Shown one piece after another: positions 1 through 5,666 of a stretch of 11,190 bases of DNA. Numbering within the stretch: position 1 is the first letter of the stretch; the number at the start of each line of letters is the position of its first letter. The stretch is taken from positions 1 through 11,190 of the forward strand of contig JAPLZI010000024.1 of the NCBI GenBank assembly GCA_026395095.1. The letters run 5' to 3'. The notes beneath the pieces were generated by a model, which worked only from the letters and a program-made list of their open reading frames with translations, was not told the origin of the DNA and made no database searches. The translations under genes and the position numbers were made by a program. Source of the stretch: Candidatus Tayloriibacteriota bacterium. GTDB taxonomy: Bacteria; Patescibacteriota; Minisyncoccia; Phycocordibacterales; PALSA-1337.

Positions 1-972
1 GAGCGGCTGGAGGCTATGCGAGCGGCGGCACACCTCGATATACCATTCGTTACATTGGATCTGGAAAAGGAATATAAAGAGGGTGTGATCGACTATATGA
101 TCCATGAATACAGTCTAGGCAGAACCCCAAATCCAGATGTTATGTGCAATCGCGAGGTAAAGTTCGGAGCTTTTTGGAAATGGGCTAGGGAACATGGGGC
201 TGATTACATTGCGACGGGGCATTATGCCATTAACAAGAAGGTTGGCGGTGAGTCCCGGCTTCTAGCAGGTGTCGATAAAAACAAGGACCAATCATATTTT
301 TTGTGGACGTTGAAACAGGAGGACTTGGAGCATGTCTTGTTTCCTGTTGGTCATTTACAGAAATCTGAAGTCCGTGAGCTTGCTAGGAGGTTCGGCCTGC
401 CAAATGCGGAGAAGAAAGACAGTCAGGGATTGTGCTTCATGGGTAAGGTGGATGTAAAGGAATTCTTGAAGCACTATATAAAGGTACAGTCTGGTGATGT
501 TGTCAATGAAAAAAAGGAGCGGATAGGACATCACCCGGGAGCGCTTCTGTTCACGATCGGTGAGCGGCGTGGTTTTACGATCACAGAGAAGACGCCAGAT
601 GACAAGCCGTATTATGTTATTGGGAAGGATATTTCTACAAATAGGATCACAGTTACAAATAAGGGGGAACCGATATATATTGATGATGCTCGGCAAGAAT
701 TGTCGGGGCGGGATATGTCTAATGGTCAAAAATCTTTATTGACAGTGGCGAAAATATCTAATGTAAATTGGGTTGGTAGAATTCCGGGGCCTGATGAGGA
801 ACTATGGGCGCGTAGTCGTTATCGTGCGCCACTATACAAATGTATAGTGACATCCAATAAGGATGGCGTGGTGCTGGTCAGATTCACTGAAAAGCAGGAA
901 ACTCTCACACCCGGCCAATCACTAGTTTTATATGATGGTGATGAATGCCTCGGTGGAGGAATTCTGATTTAG
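1..972 (+). CDS. mnmA: tRNA-specific 2-thiouridylase MnmA, 5'-truncated by window edge
   Basis: MnmA uses ATP and a relayed persulfide sulfur to thiolate U34 of tRNA-Lys, -Glu and -Gln in the cytoplasm. The frame is open from base 1 (323 residues visible), so the ATG at 16 is internal and the true start lies upstream. The two catalytic cysteines are visible: the one in PDVMCNREVKFG (codon 145-147) and the persulfide cysteine in DSQGLCFMG (codon 433-435). They are 96 codons apart, against 97 in E. coli (Cys102/Cys199). By that alignment about 50 residues, including the PP-loop SGGVDS motif, are off the edge. FTIGERRGF marks the central domain, and the C-terminal beta-barrel ends canonically in LGGGILI. 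The next gene begins 32 bp later under its own promoter. The identification is secure. Confidence 0.96.
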   Translation, partial: ERLEAMRAAAHLDIPFVTLDLEKEYKEGVIDYMIHEYSLGRTPNPDVMCNREVKFGAFWKWAREHGADYIATGHYAINKKVGGESRLLAGVDKNKDQSYFLWTLKQEDLEHVLFPVGHLQKSEVRELARRFGLPNAEKKDSQGLCFMGKVDVKEFLKHYIKVQSGDVVNEKKERIGHHPGALLFTIGERRGFTITEKTPDDKPYYVIGKDISTNRITVTNKGEPIYIDDARQELSGRDMSNGQKSLLTVAKISNVNWVGRIPGPDEELWARSRYRAPLYKCIVTSNKDGVVLVRFTEKQETLTPGQSLVLYDGDECLGGGILI

Positions 973-998
973 CAAAATCAACTACCGGGTAGTATAAT
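969..998 (+). promoter_or_regulatory. predicted leaderless promoter of the ATP-cone nuclease gene
   Basis: A perfect TATAAT lies at 993-998. A weak -35 candidate, TTAGCA (969-974, 4 of 6 matches to TTGACA), is 18 nt upstream. The gap from the hexamer to the ATG at 1005 is exactly 6 nt, so the expected +1 falls on the A of the start codon. No Shine-Dalgarno sequence is present. The promoter is inferred from sequence alone. Confidence 0.6.
981..993. repeat. perfect 13-bp inverted repeat, candidate operator
   Basis: ACTACC-G-GGTAGT is a perfect inverted repeat between mnmA and the nuclease-like gene. Its last base is the first T of the TATAAT hexamer, so it fills the downstream half of the promoter spacer. 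Read as RNA it could form only a 5-bp stem with a 3-nt loop, and no T-run follows, so a terminator is unlikely. Its position fits an operator for a dimeric repressor. No binding protein is identified, and it does not resemble the NrdR box. Confidence 0.5.
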
Positions 999-1004
999 AA
1001 CCCC

Positions 1005-1856
1005 ATGGCCGAACCACTATTAGTCACAAAATCAGATGGCACAAAAGAGCTTTTTGATGACAGCAAGCTTGCAACATCTCTGAAACGATCCGGTGCATCT
1101 AGTGAAGCAGTAGACGAAATAACTGACGAGATCGAACGGGAAATGTGGGACGGGATGACTACAGCCGATATTTATTCTCATGCATTCAGCCTTCTTAAGA
1201 AGCACCACCACCCGACAGCGATAAAATATTCACTTCGCAGAGCGCTGTTTGATCTCGGCCCAGATGGCTTTCCTTTTGAGAAATTCGTGGCGCGTATATT
1301 CCAACTCTGGGGATATGATGCTGTCACTGATCAAACACTCATCGGAACCTGTGTGGAGCATGAAGTAGATGTCGTAGCTTGGAAGGGTGATGAGCTGGCC
1401 ATGATAGAAGCGAAATTCCACAATGAACTCGGCCTACGGTCGGATGTTAAGGTTGCACTATATGTGAAGGCTAGGTTCGACGATCTTTCCGAGAACACCT
1501 ACGACTTTGGTGGCAAACCGCGCAAGCTTTCACCGACAGGGCGATGGCTCATTACCAACACCAAGTTTACCGACATAGCCATCAAATACGGCGAATGTAA
1601 GGGTCTGAAGCTTATCGGCTGGAATTATCCGAACGTCAACAACCTCCACCAAATCATGGAGCAGAACGGTCTGCATCCGATAACTTGCTTGAACTCACTT
1701 AGCCATCAGGATAAGAAGAACATCATCGGGCAAGGAGTGCTCACATGTATTGATATCATCGGAAAGCCGGATGTCCTTGCGAGAGTAGGAATAAGGAAGG
1801 ATCTCATCGAGAAGGTTCTGACCGAGGCGCAATTTATCGTCGAGCAGGCGAAATAA
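1005..1856 (+). CDS. ATP-cone domain fused to a restriction-endonuclease-like (PD-(D/E)XK) domain
   Basis: This is a 283-residue cytoplasmic protein with no signal peptide or membrane segment. Residues about 4-88 resemble an ATP-cone, the nucleotide-sensing domain of NrdR and of ribonucleotide reductases: VTKSDGTKELFDDSKL, then helices ending in IKYSLRRALFDLGP. Residues about 89-200 resemble an Mrr/RecB-type nuclease core: a helix FPFEKFVARIFQLWGYDA, then EVDVVAWKGDELAMIEAKF, giving putative catalytic D122, E135 and K137. The last 40 residues (IDIIGKPDVLARVGIRKDLIEKVL) look like a small helix-hairpin-helix-type tail. A (2-deoxy)nucleotide-gated nuclease is a reasonable inference, but the substrate is unknown. 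No methyltransferase is adjacent. The UDG gene follows after 10 bp, so the two are probably co-transcribed. The domain calls come from motif reading, not a profile search. Confidence 0.72.
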   Translation: MAEPLLVTKSDGTKELFDDSKLATSLKRSGASSEAVDEITDEIEREMWDGMTTADIYSHAFSLLKKHHHPTAIKYSLRRALFDLGPDGFPFEKFVARIFQLWGYDAVTDQTLIGTCVEHEVDVVAWKGDELAMIEAKFHNELGLRSDVKVALYVKARFDDLSENTYDFGGKPRKLSPTGRWLITNTKFTDIAIKYGECKGLKLIGWNYPNVNNLHQIMEQNGLHPITCLNSLSHQDKKNIIGQGVLTCIDIIGKPDVLARVGIRKDLIEKVLTEAQFIVEQAK

Positions 1857-1866
1857 CACTGGTACC

Positions 1867-2460
1867 ATGCCCAAATACGACGAAATGAGGAAGATCCGCG
1901 ACGAGCTTCTCTCGTTCAAGGAATCTCCGCTATATGAATACAGAAATGTCAACAAATTTTTTCCAGTGGTAGGGGAGGGGAATCATGATGCCAAAATCAT
2001 GTTCGTCGGCGAAGCACCCGGCCTGAATGAGGCCAAACAAGGTAAACCGTTTTGTGGTGCGGCTGGTAAATTCTTGACTGAACTGGTCGAATCAATCGGC
2101 CTCAAACGCGAGCAGGTTTATATCACGAACATAGTCAAAGACCGACCGCCCGAGAACCGCGATCCGACTTTAGAAGAAATTGAATTGTATGCACCGTTCC
2201 TAGTCAGGCAGATAGAGATAATCCAGCCCAAGGTCATCGCCACACTCGGCCGGCACTCGATGAATTATGTCATGAAGCATTTCGAACTAGATCTTGAATT
2301 GGAGCCGATCAGCAGGATACACGGCCAAATATTCGAGACGAAGGCTTCATATGGGCCGATTTCTATCGTAACTCTCTATCATCCGGCTGCGGCACTCTAC
2401 AACGGCGGCATGCGCGACACATTGAAGAAGGACTTTGAGGTTTTAAAACCTTACATTTAA
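1867..2460 (+). CDS. family 4-like uracil-DNA glycosylase lacking the Fe-S cluster cysteines
   Basis: This enzyme is expected to excise uracil from DNA, starting base-excision repair of deaminated cytosine. The 197 residues carry motif 1 as GEAPGLNE (48-55), PFCGAAGKFL (61-70), TNIVKDRPPENRDP (87-100), and motif 2 as YHPAAALY (171-178), as in family 4 UDGs. Canonical family 4 enzymes bind a [4Fe-4S] cluster through four cysteines. Here the N-terminal CxxC region reads ESPLYEYR, the usual KCRPP cysteine is D92, and the usual fourth cysteine is A109, so all four are absent. The only cysteine, C63, is in the active-site glycine-rich loop. The fold must be stable without a cluster, as I recall for related CPR proteins. 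It lies 10 bp after the nuclease gene, with no Shine-Dalgarno sequence and no clear promoter of its own. Confidence 0.88.
   Translation: MPKYDEMRKIRDELLSFKESPLYEYRNVNKFFPVVGEGNHDAKIMFVGEAPGLNEAKQGKPFCGAAGKFLTELVESIGLKREQVYITNIVKDRPPENRDPTLEEIELYAPFLVRQIEIIQPKVIATLGRHSMNYVMKHFELDLELEPISRIHGQIFETKASYGPISIVTLYHPAAALYNGGMRDTLKKDFEVLKPYI
2438..2451. repeat. 14-bp perfect palindrome at the 3' end of the UDG gene
   Basis: AGGTTTTAAAACCT is a perfect palindrome that overlaps the last UDG codons. It ends 17 bp before the TATAAG hexamer at 2469-2474, so it covers the -35 position of that predicted promoter. It could be an operator. However, a palindrome of this length is expected about once by chance in a window this size, so confidence is low. 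Confidence 0.25.
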
Positions 2461-2468
2461 CCATATAG

Positions 2469-2474
2469 TATAAG
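2469..2474 (+). promoter_or_regulatory. predicted -10 element of a leaderless promoter before the short ORF at 2481
   Basis: TATAAG (5 of 6 matches to TATAAT) ends exactly 6 nt before the ATG at 2481, the same spacing as at 1005, 2668 and 4543. The preceding context AGTATAAG resembles the AGTATAAT before the gene at 1005. No convincing -35 is seen. If active, transcripts from here would read through the broken ORF into alaS. Confidence 0.45.
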
Positions 2475-2606
2475 TACATAATGAAAAAAACCTTAGATTA
2501 TAGGCCTCCAAAAGCTATTCTAGAAAAATATGCCGACCTACTGGTAAATTTTGCGCTTGGTGGCGGAAGGGGAATCATGAAGGGTGGATCAGATTTAACC
2601 AACCCC

Positions 2607-2653
2607 TCTACAGAAACGGGCGCTTTGTCCTGTAGAAAATCATTCGATTTTCT
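2607..2653 (+). promoter_or_regulatory. two overlapping, mutually competing stem-loops upstream of alaS
   Basis: Stem A pairs TCTACAG (2607-2613) with CTGTAGA (2630-2636). Stem B pairs AGAAAATC (2634-2641) with GATTTTCT (2646-2653) around the loop ATTC, and can be extended by one G-U and one G-C pair. They share 2634-2636, so they compete in part. Stem B is not followed by a T-run, so it is not an intrinsic terminator. As DNA, stem B is an inverted repeat that abuts the alaS -10. In a transcript from 2481 it would be a leader structure. The function is unknown. Confidence 0.4.
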
Positions 2654-2661
2654 GCTAAAGT
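2653..2661 (+). promoter_or_regulatory. predicted extended -10 of a leaderless alaS promoter
   Basis: TGC followed by TAAAGT (2656-2661) gives an extended -10 with a 4-of-6 hexamer. The gap to the alaS ATG at 2668 is exactly 6 nt, as at three other genes here. The TG overlaps the foot of the upstream inverted repeat. There is no Shine-Dalgarno sequence. Confidence 0.4.
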
Positions 2662-2667
2662 TCACTC

Positions 2668-4521
2668 ATGAACTCAATTGAAATCCGCCAACGATTCCTG
2701 GCATTCTTCGAAAAACGCGGACATGCGATCATACCATCTGCTTCGCTAGTCACACCCGACGAACAGGGCGTCACGAATTCCACGCTTTTTAATACCGCAG
2801 GAATGCAGCCTCTGGTTCCATACCTTCTAGGAAAACCGCATCCAGCCGGCACTCGGCTGGTAGATGTGCAGAAATGTCTGCGAACCGTCGACCTTGACGA
2901 AGTTGGTGACGCCACACATGCGACATTCTTCGAAATGCTCGGTAATTGGTCGCTAGGTGATTATTTCAAAAAAGAGGCGATAAATTGGAGCTATGAATTC
3001 CTGACAAACTCTACTAGTGCCGCTCCTGGAGATCAGGGGCTAGGCCTAGATCCGAACCGTCTATATATAACAGTTTTCGAAGGCGACGCTAACGCGACTC
3101 GCGATAACGAAGCCGCCGACATCTGGCGTGAGATTTTTCGTGCAAACGGAGTCGACGAGAACAGAATTTATTATATGGGGGCAGACAAGAATTGGTGGGA
3201 GGCTGGCGAGAATGGTCCATGCGGCCCTGATACCGAGATGTATTACGACGTTTCGAATTCTTTTGGCGGCAAAGCTCTGACGAGAGAAGAGTTTATCGAA
3301 GCGGATAAATCCGGAAAAGTAGTAGAGGTTTGGAATGATGTCTTCATGCAATATGAAAAGAAAAATGGAAAAATCGTCGGGAACCTACCGAAGCCTTCGG
3401 TTGATACCGGCGCCGGTCTAGAGCGCCTAGCCATGACATTGCAGGGTGTGGATAATATTTATGACACAGATCTTCTAGCATCTGTTCTCGAATTGACTAA
3501 AAAGTGGTCGCTTTCACTACGTGGCCAAAGAATACTTGCCGATCATATCCGTGCCGCGACATTCCTTATAAACGACGGCATCATTCCCTCAAATACAGAC
3601 AGGGGATACATCTTGCGCAGGCTTATTCGCAGAGCGATCATAAATACGACAACAAAGAAGATATCTGACAAAGATATCTCTGATGTGGTTGATTCGCTTG
3701 CTACTATATACAAGACTTCATATCCTGACCTCGTCAAAAATTCGGCAAACATAAAAAAGGTATTGGGTGATGAAGCAGTAAAATTTTCAAAGGCCCTCGA
3801 ATTTGGTTTGCTTCGATTTGAAAAAATTACAGGATTTGAGATGACTGATAAGGACCAAATATCTGCTCAAATTGCTTTCGATCTATATCAGAATTATGGA
3901 TTTCCAATTGAATCAACAATCGAAATGGCAGAGGAAAGAAACCTAAAAGTTGATGTGGCTGGTTTTAATCGTCTTTTGGAAGAACACCAAAAACTTTCAC
4001 GTGTCGGCGCCGAGAAGAAATTTAAGGGCGGACTGGCGGATTCAAGTGATGAGATGGTTGTTCGATATCACACTGCGACACATCTATTGCATCAGGCACT
4101 TCATGATGTATTGGGCGAGGATGTGGCAGGACAAAAAGGCTCAAACATTACTACTGAACGGTTGCGGTTCGATTTCGCCTGCACAACAAAAATGACTGAT
4201 GAACAGAAAATGAAGGTCGAGAAGATCGTAAACGACAAAATCAGGGCAAAACTTCCAGTAAATAAGGTAGCGATGGACAGAGATGAAGCCGAAAAGACCG
4301 GCGCTAGGCATTTCTTCGGCGAGAAATACGGTGACAAAATCTCGATCTACTATATCGGAACTACGATGGAAACAGCTTATTCAAAGGAATTTTGCGGTGG
4401 CCCTCATGTAAGGAATACTGCTGAACTGGCCGGTCCAGATGGTAAATGGCGCTTTAGGATCACTAAAGAGGAGGCTATTTCCCAAGGTGTGCGCCGGATA
4501 AAGGCCGTGTTAACCGAATAA
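2668..4521 (+). CDS. alaS: alanyl-tRNA synthetase, short form without C-Ala domain
   Basis: AlaRS charges tRNA-Ala and hydrolyses mischarged Ser/Gly-tRNA. The class II core has motif 2 as FFEMLGNWSLGDYF (87-100), VWNDVFMQY, and motif 3 as GAGLER (248-253). The editing core has HTATH (H468, H472) and CGGPH (C576, H580), the four zinc/editing residues. At 617 residues it is far shorter than the roughly 876 of E. coli. The protein ends at QGVRRIKAVLTE, right after the editing core, so the C-Ala domain is missing. The beta-barrel normally containing an ESGGQxGD signature between the helical and editing domains is also missing, replaced by SRVGAEKKFKGGLADSSDE. This matches the compact form I associate with CPR bacteria. 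The start is supported by the family's N-terminal helix and by the -10 spacing. Confidence 0.97.
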   Translation: MNSIEIRQRFLAFFEKRGHAIIPSASLVTPDEQGVTNSTLFNTAGMQPLVPYLLGKPHPAGTRLVDVQKCLRTVDLDEVGDATHATFFEMLGNWSLGDYFKKEAINWSYEFLTNSTSAAPGDQGLGLDPNRLYITVFEGDANATRDNEAADIWREIFRANGVDENRIYYMGADKNWWEAGENGPCGPDTEMYYDVSNSFGGKALTREEFIEADKSGKVVEVWNDVFMQYEKKNGKIVGNLPKPSVDTGAGLERLAMTLQGVDNIYDTDLLASVLELTKKWSLSLRGQRILADHIRAATFLINDGIIPSNTDRGYILRRLIRRAIINTTTKKISDKDISDVVDSLATIYKTSYPDLVKNSANIKKVLGDEAVKFSKALEFGLLRFEKITGFEMTDKDQISAQIAFDLYQNYGFPIESTIEMAEERNLKVDVAGFNRLLEEHQKLSRVGAEKKFKGGLADSSDEMVVRYHTATHLLHQALHDVLGEDVAGQKGSNITTERLRFDFACTTKMTDEQKMKVEKIVNDKIRAKLPVNKVAMDRDEAEKTGARHFFGEKYGDKISIYYIGTTMETAYSKEFCGGPHVRNTAELAGPDGKWRFRITKEEAISQGVRRIKAVLTE

Positions 4522-4536
4522 TTACCGTGTTAGAAT
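4505..4536 (+). promoter_or_regulatory. predicted leaderless promoter with 20-bp-spaced direct repeats
   Basis: TAGAAT (4531-4536) preceded by TGT forms an extended -10 with 5 of 6 hexamer matches, ending exactly 6 nt before the ATG at 4543. The octamer CCGTGTTA occurs at 4505-4512 (inside the last alaS codons) and again at 4525-4532, 20 bp apart, with the second copy overlapping the -10. Two helical turns of spacing would place both copies on one DNA face, so an activator or repressor site is possible. Confidence 0.5.
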
Positions 4537-4542
4537 AGTGTC

Positions 4543-5661
4543 ATGTTCTTTGCTCCAAATGACAAGCATAAACTTATATTGATCTTGGAGATTCAGAGTT
4601 CTTTGGTGTGCGGATCCCTAGTGTTATCGACAGGAAAAAACTCGGGGGAAAATCCGCCGAGAATATTGTTCAGCCAAACACTGGATGTTCCATATAAACC
4701 GAGCGCTACAACAACTTATTATTTGAATACAACAATCCGTGACCTCAAGGGAATGATTGAGAGTTTGCTATGCAATCTCCACAGGATCTCCCGCAGCAAT
4801 GAGGAGGTAGAAATCCCCCGGCACATTAGCGAGGTTCATTATGTGCTTTCGTCACCATGGATAGTATCGCAAGCTCGAACCATTTCAGTACCATTCAAGG
4901 AAAACACGGTGATTACCGAGGAAAAAATAAACAAGATTCTAGTTGAGGAAAGACAGAATCTAGGCACGAACAAGCGAACCGAGTCGGAAACAATAGAGGA
5001 AAAGATATTCGACGTGCGGTTGAACGGCTATTCCATAGCGGAGTGGCACAATAGGGAGGCGAGAGAATTGGAGGTCGCCTATGCACTTTCGATCGGCGGC
5101 AAGAATTTGATCAAAAAACTAACTGACTTAGCGGAGGCTAGTACGCATTCGAAAAAAATCCATTTTCATTCAGCTCTGTTATTGCGATACACAGCACTCC
5201 GAAATCTCGACGAGCTGGATGATTCATATACACTCATTCATGTCCACGGAGAACTTACAGACCTAGTGGTTGTTAGGAAAAGAGCCTGTTCATTCTTTGG
5301 GTCATTTCCTCTCGGTATTAATACGATCATACGGAGAATCGCCGAGGTGACCAACACGGAAGATAAAACCGCCGAATCACTGTTATCCTTGTATCTGGGG
5401 AATCATATTGATGAATCCCATGAAAAGAAGGTCAGTTTCATAATGAACAACCAGATCTCTAATTGGGCTAACGAACTCGGTAAGTTGTGGAAGAGTGGGA
5501 CAGTAGACAAGAACCTGCCGAAAACCGTGTTCATAATTTCAAAGGCACATGAGGACTTCTTCGCGAGAAGTTTCCACACTATTCACCCGCATGCCAGGAT
5601 AGGGAAACTGCCGATGGACACCACGAGCTCTTATGCTAAGGCAATTTATGATATCATGTAA
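4543..5661 (+). CDS. FtsA/PilM-like actin-fold protein with degenerate nucleotide-binding motifs
   Basis: This is a 372-residue soluble protein with no signal peptide or membrane segment. The opening LILILEIQSSLVCGSLVL (11-28) looks like the actin-superfamily phosphate-1 strand-turn-strand. DSYTLIHVHGELTDLVVV (227-244) followed by SFPLGINTIIRRIAEV looks like the phosphate-2 region of FtsA/PilM proteins, usually xxDIGGExTD. The acidic residue and a glycine there are replaced by H233 and H235, and the first motif has E16 with no DIG/DLG. ATP binding may therefore be lost or altered. The middle (about 150-210) could be the inserted SHS2-like subdomain. It is followed after 5 bp by a bitopic membrane protein, an arrangement like PilM with PilN, which suggests a cytoplasmic partner for that protein's N-terminal tail. 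The fold assignment is motif-based and moderate; the partnership is inference. Confidence 0.6.
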   Translation: MFFAPNDKHKLILILEIQSSLVCGSLVLSTGKNSGENPPRILFSQTLDVPYKPSATTTYYLNTTIRDLKGMIESLLCNLHRISRSNEEVEIPRHISEVHYVLSSPWIVSQARTISVPFKENTVITEEKINKILVEERQNLGTNKRTESETIEEKIFDVRLNGYSIAEWHNREARELEVAYALSIGGKNLIKKLTDLAEASTHSKKIHFHSALLLRYTALRNLDELDDSYTLIHVHGELTDLVVVRKRACSFFGSFPLGINTIIRRIAEVTNTEDKTAESLLSLYLGNHIDESHEKKVSFIMNNQISNWANELGKLWKSGTVDKNLPKTVFIISKAHEDFFARSFHTIHPHARIGKLPMDTTSSYAKAIYDIM

Positions 5662-5666
5662 CAAAT

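Larger units (their letters stand above)
2481..2681 (+). pseudogene. probable N-terminal remnant of an M29-type aminopeptidase
   Basis: The frame encodes 66 residues. Residues 8-35 (YRPPKAILEKYADLLVNF, then ALGGGRGIMKG) resemble the opening of M29 family metallo-aminopeptidases, where the pattern LEKYA-LLVN-AL then GIKKGD leads into the first beta-strand. After residue 35 the similarity stops. Neither of the other frames continues the family, and the metal-binding part is absent. The rest (SDLTNPSTETGALS onward) is unrecognised. The reading frame overlaps the alaS start by 14 bp. I infer a decayed or truncated gene whose promoter and first codons persist. It could instead be a short leader peptide translationally coupled to alaS, or a real small protein. 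The match is from memory of the family, not from a search. Confidence 0.55.

Noticed and set aside
355..729. Long open frame on the minus strand inside mnmA, and similar minus-strand frames elsewhere (for example 7516-8004 and 9535-9909)
   Set aside because: They lie wholly within well-identified + strand genes, show no recognisable domain, and are expected shadows of coding sequence.
2590..2660. tRNA-like or T-box-like element before alaS, suggested by the TTCGATT string and the hairpins
   Set aside because: No acceptor stem, D-arm or five-pair T-stem can be formed around the string, and there is no T-box AGGGTGGNACCGCG signature or terminator.
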